64,000 nt of DNA, from positions 1 through 64,000 of the forward strand of contig CALFBP010000053.1 of assembly GCA_937951625.1 (NCBI GenBank), given 5' to 3'. Source of the DNA: an uncultured Thermoguttaceae bacterium (GTDB taxonomy: Bacteria > Planctomycetota > Planctomycetia > Pirellulales > Thermoguttaceae). Below the pieces are notes generated by a model. The model was given only the letters and a program-made list of their open reading frames with translations, was not told the DNA's origin and did no database searches. This document shows, in pieces, positions 54,096 to 63,297 of the stretch. The position numbers and the translations under genes were made by a program. Positions within the stretch are counted from its first letter, which is position 1. Each line of letters starts with the position of its first letter.

Positions 54096-54428
54096 ATGCA
54101 GGTGAAAGTCTATTGCCCCAAAATGGTGGAGATTCCCACGGCGTATCTTCCGGCATTGGCGAAACGGGCTGCGGAGAGTCTCGGGGATCGAGCCGCCGAA
54201 GTCACCGCCACCCGTGGACATCTCGTACGTCAAGCCGTCCAGGATGGTTTGCTGCGGGAACTCGACGATTTGATTTGCGAGGATGGGACGGTCGATCTGG
54301 TGTGCGACCCGGCCAGCGAGACCCCTTTGGAGCTTGAGAACCGCACATTGACCTTGGCCGAATTATTGGAGGTCATTCAGCGCAGGCGTCCCTGGGGCGA
54401 AATGGCCCGTTCGTCCGAAGCCGCCTGA
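54096..54428 (+). CDS. Conserved-looking protein of unknown function
   Basis: A 110-aa acidic protein; ATG 54096 has GAGGAG 9 nt upstream. It has a beta-strand-like N-terminus (MQVKVYCPKMVEIPTAY), a helical middle (LPALAKRAAESLGDRAAEV) and an acidic, Leu-rich end (TLTLAELLEVIQRR). No family recognised. It is followed 28 bp later by another unknown gene and is divergent from fliN, so the three may form one functional unit, perhaps flagellar. Confidence 0.6.
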   Translation: MQVKVYCPKMVEIPTAYLPALAKRAAESLGDRAAEVTATRGHLVRQAVQDGLLRELDDLICEDGTVDLVCDPASETPLELENRTLTLAELLEVIQRRRPWGEMARSSEAA

Positions 54429-54456
54429 CGGGCTTTTCGCAGGGAGGAGAGTATCC

Positions 54457-55134
54457 GTGACGGCCTATCCCAAACCAGCGACGCACGAGCGGATCGTGGT
54501 GTCCTTGAAATCCGCCGCAAGAGCCGGCTCCCCCGGCCAACGGTCGGCCGAACAACCCCGCACGACCATTGCGGAGGTGGCAATGGAGCCGTGTCTCGGG
54601 TTTGCGGAATCGCGTCGGACGGGCAATATCGAGGTGACGTTCCAAATGCCGGGGTCGCAGCGGGCGGGTGAGCCAGCGCATACCGAACCGGCGTCCACCG
54701 TCCACGCTACGCCGATAGCGTCGCCGGCCAGGCCTCGGCCGCACGCCGCCATGCCTGTCCCTCAGGGCGACTTTTCCCAAGATCTGCGACAAGTCGCCGC
54801 GGAAGCTCCCTCCACTTCATACGGCGAGGTCATCGAGAGCCTGCTGGCGGACGCACGCATGGAAGCTTCCGAAGAATCCAGTTGCCCCAAGTCGACGGCC
54901 CAGCGGTTACAGACCGGCATGGATGTACGGCTTGCGCGGATCATCGATGCCTGGCCTCAGCTTGGCGCAAGGACCCGGGCGGCCCTTGCCGCCACCCTCG
55001 ACAATTCGCAGGTGTCCACCGCTGTGGGGGGGGCGACGGAAGAAACCAGACCGATCCCCATGGCCGTTGCCTCACCGCGATCAACCGGGAGCCCCCTTTC
55101 AACTAACCGTCGCCGAAAGAGAGCCAAGGATTAG
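54457..55134 (+). CDS. Unknown protein, low complexity with a C-terminal helical motif
   Basis: A 225-aa protein starting at GTG 54457 with a strong GGGAGGAG 8 nt upstream. Most of the chain is Ala/Pro/Ser-rich and probably disordered. Residues about 155-185 form a helical segment (RLARIIDAWPQLGARTRAAL) resembling a short 'AWPxL...R.ailA' motif found at the C-terminus of assorted planctomycete proteins. It forms an apparent operon with the 110-aa gene upstream. Function unknown. Confidence 0.55.
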   Translation: MTAYPKPATHERIVVSLKSAARAGSPGQRSAEQPRTTIAEVAMEPCLGFAESRRTGNIEVTFQMPGSQRAGEPAHTEPASTVHATPIASPARPRPHAAMPVPQGDFSQDLRQVAAEAPSTSYGEVIESLLADARMEASEESSCPKSTAQRLQTGMDVRLARIIDAWPQLGARTRAALAATLDNSQVSTAVGGATEETRPIPMAVASPRSTGSPLSTNRRRKRAKD

Positions 55135-55664
55135 GCGTTCGATCAACCTGGAGTGCCAGTCGCGATCGCGGTACAAGGATTGTCGATTGCAAATCGGATG
55201 GACAAACTCTGCTGGCCAACGCACGGCCGTGCCGCCTCAGCATCGTTGACGGACCGCGATCAAACCGGCCAGCAACCAGACGGCGAGGAAAGCAAACGCC
55301 AGCAAAAAGCGGATCCAGTCGAGCGAAAGCACGCGAGAATTAATCCCTTCGGGCTAAGGGTTGAACAGGTCCGAAAGTTCGGACGCAGCGCCGCGATCCC
55401 AAACACCGAGAGTCTGGCCGGGAGTCTCATCGGCCTTGCCGTGGCACGGTCTGAAAAGGCAATCGACGAGCTGCCCTGGCAGGTTTGACCGCGTTAACGC
55501 GTCCAAGCCGTAAAGGGAACCTCACTCCCACAATTGGCACGGCTTGTCGGGGGCTCGTCGCTTGCCCTCCGAGTAGGTCCGACTGAGCCTCGCCCCAGAG
55601 AAATGTATCCGTTTTGCCCGGGCGAAGTCCAGCTCCAGGGCTTTTCACCGCTTCGGAGGGCGGA
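55135..55664. other. Intergenic region, no gene seen
   Basis: 530 bp between convergent genes. Open frames here have no ribosome sites or protein-like composition, and no strong hairpin stands out. Confidence 0.4.
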
Positions 55665-56948
55665 TCACGCTGGGGGAATCGATTCCCCACGGACCAAATC
55701 GTCGAAGCTTTGGCGTTGTCGCACCAAGTGAGGCTGGCCGTTGCGAACCAGGACTTCAGCGGCCAAGGGTTTCGAGTTGTAGTTCGATCCCATGACGAAC
55801 CCGTAAGCCCCGGCGCACTCGATGACTAAATAGTCGCCGACGGCGGCCAGGGGCAGACGGCGTGGGGCGACAAAGCCGCCTTCGTCTTGGGTGAAGATGT
55901 CGCCCGACTCACAAAGCGGCCCGCCCACGATCGCCTCGATCTCCGGCCGGTTGGCATGGCCGTCGGCGGGGGCGATGGCGATGGGGTGGTAAGCGCCGTA
56001 AAGGATAGGTCGGGCCAGATTGTTGAAGCCGGCGTCCACCAGATAGAACGTGTTACCGCCCTGCTTCTTCACTGCCCGAATCTCGCTGATGAGAAACCCG
56101 CTCTCGGCCACAAGATAACGGCCGGGCTCGATTTCCAAGCGGACTGGGTGGCCAAAGCGGGCTTCGAGCCGCTTTCGCACGGCGTCGCAGCGGCGGAAAT
56201 ATGCATCGAGATCGACGTACGACTGCCCTTCCCGATACGGGACCGGCAATCCCCCGCCGACGCTGATCGACTGCACGTTTCGTCCTACCTCGACGGCGGC
56301 CTTTTCCAAGGCCCCGCAAACTTGCGAGAGATGCTCCAGGTCCGTGCCCGATCCAATGTGGACATGCACCCCGGTCACGCTCAGGCCATAATGTTCCGCC
56401 GTCACCAGGCAGTCGTGCAACTGTTCGTGCCAAATGCCGTGTTTGGAGCAATCGCCACCAGTATTGGTCTTACGGCTATGGCCGTGGCCGAAGCCCGGGT
56501 TGATCCTCAGCGTGATCGCCCGGCCCGGCGCCACGCTGCCATACTGGTCGATCATGTCCGGCGAACCGCAATTGACGTGGACGTTTTCGCGGACGACCAA
56601 ACCCAGCGAGTCGGCGTCGAAAATATCGGCGGTGTAAACCACCGGCGGGGGATCGCCCTGGGCCGGATAGCCGGCCGCCAGGGCCCGGCGAATCTCATGG
56701 GCGCTTACGGCATCGACCAAGGCACCATGTCGCCGCAGGAGATCGAGAATCGCCAGATTGCTGGCGGCCTTCTGGGCATAACGCACCACGTCGAAATGGC
56801 GCAGGTCGTTCAGCCTTTCGACGATTTTGGCTGCATCGTAGACGAAAGTGGGCGTCCCGAATTGTCGCGCCAAGTCCACGACCGGCACTCCAGCAATTTG
56901 CCGTCGCAAGAGAGGAAACGTCGGTTGTGCAGGCATCGAGTCTTTCAC
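55665..56948 (-). CDS. lysA: Diaminopimelate decarboxylase
   Basis: A 427-aa PLP enzyme making L-lysine from meso-diaminopimelate. PLP attaches to K60 in RYAQKAASN; GVHVHIGSGTDLE and SVGGGLPVPYREGQ bind the phosphate; EPGRYLVAESG and the conserved GGPLCESGDIF (Cys from the partner subunit) complete the active site. GTG 56948 is the longest start; ATG 56936, four codons in, is equally possible. It is the only lysine-pathway gene here. A hairpin lies between it and the gene upstream. Confidence 0.95.
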   Translation of the reverse strand: MKDSMPAQPTFPLLRRQIAGVPVVDLARQFGTPTFVYDAAKIVERLNDLRHFDVVRYAQKAASNLAILDLLRRHGALVDAVSAHEIRRALAAGYPAQGDPPPVVYTADIFDADSLGLVVRENVHVNCGSPDMIDQYGSVAPGRAITLRINPGFGHGHSRKTNTGGDCSKHGIWHEQLHDCLVTAEHYGLSVTGVHVHIGSGTDLEHLSQVCGALEKAAVEVGRNVQSISVGGGLPVPYREGQSYVDLDAYFRRCDAVRKRLEARFGHPVRLEIEPGRYLVAESGFLISEIRAVKKQGGNTFYLVDAGFNNLARPILYGAYHPIAIAPADGHANRPEIEAIVGGPLCESGDIFTQDEGGFVAPRRLPLAAVGDYLVIECAGAYGFVMGSNYNSKPLAAEVLVRNGQPHLVRQRQSFDDLVRGESIPPA

Positions 56949-56984
56949 ACCCTAGGCGGCAAGCCAAGCGGAAAAGAATGAAGG

Positions 56985-57025
56985 GACCGCTCCGCGGCGC
57001 AGGAGCTCGAGGCCGGGGAGCGGTC
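56985..57025 (-). terminator. Probable terminator of the 579-aa gene
   Basis: GACCGCTCC (56985-56993) pairs perfectly with GGAGCGGTC (57017-57025). On the minus strand it is followed by the pyrimidine-rich CCTTCATTCTTTTCC. It lies between the 57.1-58.8 kb gene and lysA. Confidence 0.5.
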
Positions 57026-57087
57026 AAGCGAAGTCTTCGCCTATCTCATAGGCAAGATGAACAAAGACCACCAAGCGGAAACCACTA

Positions 57088-58827
57088 TTAGTTGCCGCCA
57101 AAAGGGGCCTTCTTCTTGCCTTTCGCGGCGGGCCCGCCCATCATCGCAGGGCCGATGTTCATCAAACCTGCCATGCCAATCGCCTTGAGAACGCCTTCCT
57201 CGGCCGTCAAGCGGATTTGCATTCCATTAGAGACCGGCGAAGCGGCGATCTTTACGTGGTCCTTGCCAGGCGAGCTGGCAAGCACCTTGGCGATCATTTC
57301 GAATTGCTGCTTTTGGTCGTCTTCAGCTACCGAGGCGGCGAAATGCAAAACATCGGCCAGGGCCAACGATATTTCGGCAGGCGGTAGCGGCTTCCCGGTG
57401 GAAACTCTCCTTTCGATGGCCTCCTTGAGCGAGGCGGCCGCGTTCCGGCCCATCGCCAGGTATAGCTTCGTTTCACCAATTCCGATCACGGTGTCGACGT
57501 TGTCTCCCACTAGGGCACGTAGCTTCTGGCGGGTATCGGCCTCCTCGATCATCTCGACGGGAATCGAAAGAACATGGAATCGAACACCGCCGTGTTCCTC
57601 GGCATTGAGTTTGAACAACCGGGCCGCAGCGGGGTTTTCCTCGCCAACTTGTTCGATCAACTGTTTGATCACCGATTCCAGCTTGCCACCTTCGGCAATC
57701 TGCATTCCGACAAGCAAGAGGAAAGCATTGGGTTTCAAGTTAACCGAAGCCGCAAAGTCGAGTTTCCCGCCGTCCAAGGTCTTTTCGGCCACGTCCATCA
57801 GGTCGCCGGCCAATTGTTTGGCCAACTTGGCCTGATCCTCGGGAAGGCCCTGTTTTTCAATCTCGGCTAAGGCGTTGGCGCGGAGTCCGGCCATGTTGGA
57901 CTTGGCTTGGGCGATGTCTGCCGCGTCGAGCTGCTGGGCAACGTGGACCTTCATCGCGGCATCCGGCGAAAGCAGCCCGGCGAACTGGGTTTGGACTTGG
58001 CCGGTTTTCGCAAGCCTCTTGGCGCTAACAGAGTTCGGAACCAGAGTGGTCGTGAATTCCACGTAGGCCGACGAACTCGCCTCGTCGAGCTTGATGCCCA
58101 ACGTCAAAGCGTCCAAGTCGTTCAGCGTAGTCTTCACCTGCTCCGTGGCCTGTTGAAGCATCTTGGAACGGGCGGCAAACTGATCCTCGCTTTCACCGGG
58201 CATCTGCTGGAGGCCGGCCTGAACGCTAAAGGCCATCAGCTCGAGGAATTTCCTCCGCAGGCCCTCGGGAATGTTGCTGATCGATGCGCGGACGCCGAGA
58301 TGATACTTCTCGTGCATCCCACCCGTGGCCGCAACGGGGTCTGCTGGAGCGTCGAGCACCGATTCTTTCTTGTTGGAAACGACCGTCCAGGCGCCGTGCT
58401 GCTTCACGAAGATCGACTGGTTGGGGGCCTTCAGCTCCAAGGCGCCGTCGCCGGCGTCCTCGGGCTCGGCCGGCAGGGGCAACGCTTTCAGCGCCGACTT
58501 CACATCACGGATGGGCAAAAAGCCTTGAATCGCATAATCCTCACCGTCCTCGTCGATCTTCACCACCAGAACCCAGGGCTGTTTCTTGTCCAAGGTTTTG
58601 AGGGCTTCGGCAACTCCCGCCTGTTGTTGGATTTGCGCTTCCAACAGCAACGGCAAGCCGGGCATTCCGGCAAGCTTGCCAATCATTCCCACGCCTTGCA
58701 TCAGTTGGTCGTAACCCGCAAATGACACGGTGACGACCTGCTTCAGATCCTTCGCATCCGCGGGATGAACCCAAAACACGATCGGCAAGGCCACCGCCAC
58801 CAAAGTCCGTACCAGCAATCTTTTCAC
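57088..58827 (-). CDS. Secreted protein of unknown function
   Basis: A 579-aa exported protein starting at GTG 58827 (AAGGAG 8 nt upstream), with signal LLVRTLVAVALPIVFWVHPADA. The rest alternates beta strands and helices: QLMQGVGMIGKLAGMPG, WVLVVKIDEDGEDYAIQGFLP, and a helical part LLSPDAAMKVHVAQQLDAADI. The C-terminus is Gly/Lys-rich (AAKGKKKAPFGGN). I recognise no catalytic motif or named family, although similar long secreted proteins occur across planctomycetes. Confidence 0.8.
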   Translation of the reverse strand: MKRLLVRTLVAVALPIVFWVHPADAKDLKQVVTVSFAGYDQLMQGVGMIGKLAGMPGLPLLLEAQIQQQAGVAEALKTLDKKQPWVLVVKIDEDGEDYAIQGFLPIRDVKSALKALPLPAEPEDAGDGALELKAPNQSIFVKQHGAWTVVSNKKESVLDAPADPVAATGGMHEKYHLGVRASISNIPEGLRRKFLELMAFSVQAGLQQMPGESEDQFAARSKMLQQATEQVKTTLNDLDALTLGIKLDEASSSAYVEFTTTLVPNSVSAKRLAKTGQVQTQFAGLLSPDAAMKVHVAQQLDAADIAQAKSNMAGLRANALAEIEKQGLPEDQAKLAKQLAGDLMDVAEKTLDGGKLDFAASVNLKPNAFLLLVGMQIAEGGKLESVIKQLIEQVGEENPAAARLFKLNAEEHGGVRFHVLSIPVEMIEEADTRQKLRALVGDNVDTVIGIGETKLYLAMGRNAAASLKEAIERRVSTGKPLPPAEISLALADVLHFAASVAEDDQKQQFEMIAKVLASSPGKDHVKIAASPVSNGMQIRLTAEEGVLKAIGMAGLMNIGPAMMGGPAAKGKKKAPFGGN

Positions 58828-59178
58828 AGTTCACACTCCTTGGGAAAAAAGGTCTGCTCTCCGCTGAACGTGCCGGCTAAACATTCGCTAGCTGCCCAGA
58901 CCCTGCCCTTCCTTTCCGGTCTCCCAAACGACGCCGGCCGAGGAAACGATTACGCTAAAGTGTACGAAAAAACTCAAGTAGCGAACAGGTACCCTGCGGC
59001 ATAAGGGCACCCCCCTTAGATTAACCAGTTCGTCAAAAAAGAAAAATCGTCAAACGCACAACGTAGGATGCTCGCTATACGGTTCTCGCGGAGCGATCCC
59101 AAATGCTATTGTCCGTTCATGCGAAAAACGGAGGCTGGGCCAAAGGCAGTGCCGGGCATTGACTTCGTAGCTGTTCCT
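58828..59178. other. Intergenic region, no gene seen
   Basis: 351 bp. AT-richer than its surroundings at about 58945-59060; it should hold the promoter of the gene ending at 57088, but no pair of hexamers is convincing. Confidence 0.35.
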
Positions 59179-60126
59179 TTAAGGTCGGCCCAGGGATGGC
59201 GGCGCGCCGAGCGATTCGAGTTGTTGGCGGATTTCGTGGCGGAGCGATTCACTGGCATGTCGCTCGGCCATCCGAAAATAGACCTTGGCAGCGCCGAGGT
59301 TCCCAGCCTCCAGCGCGGCGAGACCTCGCTCGTAAGCAACCTCCGCTTCGGCCTCCAACGCTGTCCGCTCTGCGTCGCGTAGCCGTTTCGCCTCGGCAAC
59401 GCTCACGGCCGGACGTCCGGCGCTGCTCTCTCGGGCCGCCACCAATCGCCGCAGAAGCGAGTCGGACGGCTCGGCCGCACTGGGTGGGGGGATAAGTCGA
59501 TCGGGATTCGGGGCGGGTGCCATCGGGAAACCATCGCCTTGCGGTCCCCGGCTTGACTCCGGCCCTGCGTTGACCGCGGATTCGGCACGGCGAAGCGCAT
59601 CCCGGACCGCGTCCGCTCCCACGCCTGACGATGAAGGCGGCACGAAAGGCATCGGCAACGCTGGCAGGAAAACGGCCGGGATCGTGGGAAATCCGCCGAC
59701 CACGGGTACGTAGGAAACAACGAAGGGCCTCACGGTGCCAACGGCCACATAGCCCGGCATCCCGTCCGTCACCGTAATCACCGGCGTCTGGCTGACGAAG
59801 GACCGCTGAGACCCCTGAGAAAAGTTGGCGTTGAAAAACCCTGCGGTACCGCCCCGCTCGAAGCCGAAGCCCAGGTTGACTCCGGCATCGGGACGAAATC
59901 CGCCAAACTGTGGAGCGGCCAGCGTGGGGCTGCCAAATTGCACCCAGACTCCCTTGCTACGAAATCCCCAGCCGATACCGACGTTCTCGAAAAAACTGTC
60001 GCCCACGCTGTGGTACGGCGTGGCGATTGTGACTTGCTGGCCAGCGACCAAGCGAGGAACGAAAAAGGCCGCGACGAGAAAAGTCAGCCTGCCGACTTGC
60101 CCACATCCGCCCCGACCGCCCCGCAT
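59179..60126 (-). CDS. Secreted planctomycete protein with C-terminal TPR-like helix
   Basis: A 315-aa protein with signal LTFLVAAFFVPRLVAG. The mature start QQVTIATPYHSVGDSFFENV and the following glycine-rich strands (GFGFERGGTAGFF) match a planctomycete hypothetical family I recall by its 'TPYHSVGDSFFE' opening. The C-terminal 70 aa are helical: AKRLRDAERTALEAEAEV, then YERGLAALEAGNLGAAKVYF, a single TPR-like unit. GGAGGGG lies just upstream of the ATG. Function unknown. Confidence 0.8.
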   Translation of the reverse strand: MRGGRGGCGQVGRLTFLVAAFFVPRLVAGQQVTIATPYHSVGDSFFENVGIGWGFRSKGVWVQFGSPTLAAPQFGGFRPDAGVNLGFGFERGGTAGFFNANFSQGSQRSFVSQTPVITVTDGMPGYVAVGTVRPFVVSYVPVVGGFPTIPAVFLPALPMPFVPPSSSGVGADAVRDALRRAESAVNAGPESSRGPQGDGFPMAPAPNPDRLIPPPSAAEPSDSLLRRLVAARESSAGRPAVSVAEAKRLRDAERTALEAEAEVAYERGLAALEAGNLGAAKVYFRMAERHASESLRHEIRQQLESLGAPPSLGRP

Positions 60127-60315
60127 CGCAACCCCTCCGTCACGAGCAACGCTTGCCCTCTCATTGTAGCGCGACGAAGCGATTGCGGCAACGCACCCCC
60201 GCGCGGGAGGCTTCTGGCTGGGCGGATGCCTGAACCGGCGTGGATCGAGGGGATGGGGGCAGCGAGATTCCGCCTAGGCGGCACGCCATGGCTGGGGAGC
60301 GATTTTGGAAATCGA

Positions 60316-61605
60316 CTACGAGATTCTTTTCCGCGGGTCGACGCCCAACCACGCGCAGGAGCCAAGGAGGTACAATCCGCCCATCACCCACAGCGGAGCG
60401 TTCCATTCGCTGGTTTGGGCAAGCAGGTAAGTCACCATCAGTGGACAAAGGACGCTGCCGACCTGGCCCGAAGTGTTCATGGCGGCGCTGACCACGCCGG
60501 CGTGATTGCCCCCGAGGTCGAGGCAGGTGCCCCAGGCGGCGCCCAGCGTGAACATGCTTGCGGCAACCGCCAAAGCAATACACAGCGCAGCCAGCGAAGG
60601 CTCGCCGAGACAGCCGGCCGCGATCATCGCCCCGCCGGCCGCTGCGTAGGCCGCGGCCCCCAGGCCCGTCCGTCCGACGCGCGGGCCAAAACGCCGGGTC
60701 AGCCGATCCGTGGCCAGACCGCCGAACAAGTCGCCCAACACGCTCATTGCCAGCGGCAGGCCCGCGAAAAAGCCTAGCGACGCGCTTTCGAAGCCGTGTT
60801 TCTCCTTCAGGTAGGTGGGCAGCCAGGTGATGCAGAAATAGAAGCCAAAGCTGTTGGGAAAATACATCAGGCACAAGGCCCAGGTGTTGCGGTGCTTCAA
60901 AAGCTGTCGCCAATAGGCCCAGCCTTCGGCGTGTCCTAAGTCGGGTTCGCGTTGGGCGACGATCAGGGCAAGTTCGGATTCATTCACACGGGGATGCTCC
61001 GCCGGCTCATCGCGGAACCATCGGTGCCAGACTACCGCCCATGCCACCCCCATCAACCCAAACAGCAAGAACACCGTTCGCCAATCGACGATCCTGGTGA
61101 GCGTCATGACGAGCAGGGGCGTCAGACCGCCTGCCAGATGCGCCCCGCTGAAGAAAATGCCTTGGACCGTGCCGCGTTCCGAACGGGGCACCCAGCGCGA
61201 GAAGGTCCGCGCCGCGCTCGGCCAGGCCCCGGCCTCGCCTGCCCCGAAAAGGAATCGCGTGGCCAAGAGCGAAACGAAGTTGAACGCCGCGCCCGTCAAG
61301 GCCGTGAATGCCGACCACCAGACCACGATCCGGGTCAGTACCCGCCGGGTGCCAAAGCGATCGGCCCAGCGTGCGGTCGGGATCTCGAAGGCCGCGTAAG
61401 CGATGGCGAACGCGCTGTAGACCCAACTCATCTGCTCCTTACTCAAGGCGAGATCGCTCATGATGTCCGGCGCCAGCGTGGCGATACACGCGCGGTCGAC
61501 ATACGTGATCATGGCCAAGAGCACCGCCATGGCCACGACGGCATGACGCACTCGCGTCGGGCGAAGCGGGGGCGCCGCCGATGTTGGGCATTTTTGTGAA
61601 GCCAT
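60316..61605 (-). CDS. MFS transporter, ACS (organic anion) type
   Basis: A 429-aa inner-membrane permease with 12 predicted helices. The N-terminal half contains [20 protein letters not shown] and [18 protein letters not shown], as in the anion:cation symporter group that imports hexuronates, galactonate or glucarate; R-F-G-T-R-R-V follows helix 2, and [20 protein letters not shown] is typical of helix 4. Such a carrier would fit uptake of acidic sugars released by the secreted enzymes in this window. Substrate inferred only from the family. Confidence 0.88.
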   Translation of the reverse strand: MASQKCPTSAAPPLRPTRVRHAVVAMAVLLAMITYVDRACIATLAPDIMSDLALSKEQMSWVYSAFAIAYAAFEIPTARWADRFGTRRVLTRIVVWWSAFTALTGAAFNFVSLLATRFLFGAGEAGAWPSAARTFSRWVPRSERGTVQGIFFSGAHLAGGLTPLLVMTLTRIVDWRTVFLLFGLMGVAWAVVWHRWFRDEPAEHPRVNESELALIVAQREPDLGHAEGWAYWRQLLKHRNTWALCLMYFPNSFGFYFCITWLPTYLKEKHGFESASLGFFAGLPLAMSVLGDLFGGLATDRLTRRFGPRVGRTGLGAAAYAAAGGAMIAAGCLGEPSLAALCIALAVAASMFTLGAAWGTCLDLGGNHAGVVSAAMNTSGQVGSVLCPLMVTYLLAQTSEWNAPLWVMGGLYLLGSCAWLGVDPRKRIS

Positions 61606-61754
61606 GCCGGAAAAGCCGCCGGGGAATGTCGTGGCCGGACGTGCCCAGAGTAACGCCCGAGGCGTGAATTCTAGTCGTCAAGCGGTTCCGGGTGCAAGTT
61701 CACCCCCACGGGCAACCGCAAAACCCGCAAAACCACCCGAGAAGGCCCGCTGCG

Positions 61755-63140
61755 TCACGCCGCTGCCGACGAACGTTGGGCTGCCATCACGCTTGCGGGC
61801 GTGCCGGGCGATCGAAGGATCGTGCCGGCGTGTTCCGGGCGTTCCAATTGGTCCCGGAACATTCCCAAAATCGCCTGCAACCGCGACGCCGTGAATCCCG
61901 TCTGTCGATAGGTCATGCCGATGTTGATCCGATTGCCTACCGTCGTGACCGCCGCGGTCAACGGCAGCATCGGCCCAGTCGGCGAGCCGCGGAGGTAATC
62001 GACGATCGGGCTTTGCGGGGCGGTGAGCCAGGGGTCGCGAACAACGACGTTCGAGATTCCCGCGGTCATGGGCACGGCCAGGCGGGCATAGTAGGCTTTG
62101 CGTCGGGCGTTCAAAAGCGGCCACACCAAGCTGAATATCCTCATCTGCGGCAAGGCGGCGAGGTAATCGCGCTGGAGCTTGATCGGGCGAGTCAACGCGG
62201 TCACCTGTCGCGTCACGTCGGCAAGTCTAGCCCCCGGTTCCGCAAGGAAGTTCACCCCGTAAAACGACAGGAATGTGCCAAACGTGTTCGACAGATCGAG
62301 AACGCTGTCGCCGCGGGTGTCGACGATCGTGCCCAAGGCCATGGGACGCGAGCCGTCGCCGGTCGCGCGGCGAGGCATGTTTTCCGCCATCGCCCGAGCC
62401 AGCGCCGCCAGCATCACGTCATGCACCGTTGCTCCCAGCGACTTGGCGAAATGCCGCACGCGGTCCACCGTCCCATCGACCGTGGTTGTCATCGCGTATC
62501 CGACAGGGAAACACGTGACCGACGTGTAGGGGACGCGGCAAATCCTTTTGCGCCATAAGACCTGCCAGAGCGCCTGCCCCAACGCCCGGACCACGCGCAA
62601 ACGGCTTAGCCTTGGCGCAAACACCTCCCGGTAAGTGGCAGGGTAAAGCTCCGGCGGCGGCTCTTCGGGGATGCCGAGATTCAAGTAAAGGTTGAGAACA
62701 CGGCGGGCCAAGAGCCGGGCGGATACGCTGTCGGCCACCCAGTGGTTGTAGCCAATGCACACGTAATGGTCCGCCGGCCCCGCGGCCACGGCGCTAAACC
62801 GCATCGGGCGGCAGCGCGGCCGCGCGAAGGGCGTGTTCAACTCCCGCGCAAACAACTCGCCCAAAACCGCCTCCGCGTCATCGGCGCCGTCCAAAATCTC
62901 CAACGGCGGGCAGGCGTCGAGGTCATGCCGATACCAATAGCCGGCGGAGTCGGTCTCCGCGAACCCAAAGCCAACCTGGCGATATACCCGGCCAATGGAT
63001 TCGCGGAGGCGCTCCACGTGGAGCGGTCGGGCGATGCGGTACGCATGGACGGCGTTGTAGGGATGAAGGTCGCTCCATTGGTACATTACCCGCTGGAACG
63101 CATTCATTCTTCCCGGAAAGCTGAGCTCACTGCCACTCAT
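61755..63140 (-). CDS. Condensation-fold acyltransferase-like protein
   Basis: A 461-aa protein starting at ATG 63140 (TAGGA about 9 nt upstream). It has the fold signature of condensation/chloramphenicol-acetyltransferase-like enzymes: LSFPGRMNAFQRVMYQWSDL at the N-terminus and the catalytic-type motif NHWVADSV (H-x-x-x-D) about residues 155-162, then TTTVDGTVDRVRHFAKSLGA and NVVVRDPW. Related proteins include wax-ester/PapA-type acyltransferases. It lies just downstream of a radical SAM gene, so the two may belong to a lipid or secondary-metabolite cluster. Confidence 0.7.
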   Translation of the reverse strand: MSGSELSFPGRMNAFQRVMYQWSDLHPYNAVHAYRIARPLHVERLRESIGRVYRQVGFGFAETDSAGYWYRHDLDACPPLEILDGADDAEAVLGELFARELNTPFARPRCRPMRFSAVAAGPADHYVCIGYNHWVADSVSARLLARRVLNLYLNLGIPEEPPPELYPATYREVFAPRLSRLRVVRALGQALWQVLWRKRICRVPYTSVTCFPVGYAMTTTVDGTVDRVRHFAKSLGATVHDVMLAALARAMAENMPRRATGDGSRPMALGTIVDTRGDSVLDLSNTFGTFLSFYGVNFLAEPGARLADVTRQVTALTRPIKLQRDYLAALPQMRIFSLVWPLLNARRKAYYARLAVPMTAGISNVVVRDPWLTAPQSPIVDYLRGSPTGPMLPLTAAVTTVGNRINIGMTYRQTGFTASRLQAILGMFRDQLERPEHAGTILRSPGTPASVMAAQRSSAAA

Positions 63141-63297
63141 TCCTGTTGTTCCTATCAACACCCGTTGTTGGCTGGTGCGATGGCATCTTTGTTGTAAATC
63201 GGCAACTGGCGGGGGGGTGAACAATCAGTTGCGCAGTAGTGTCACAACCCAAGAAGACCCAACTCTTGTAGTGAAAACCATTGTTGGTAGACCACGG

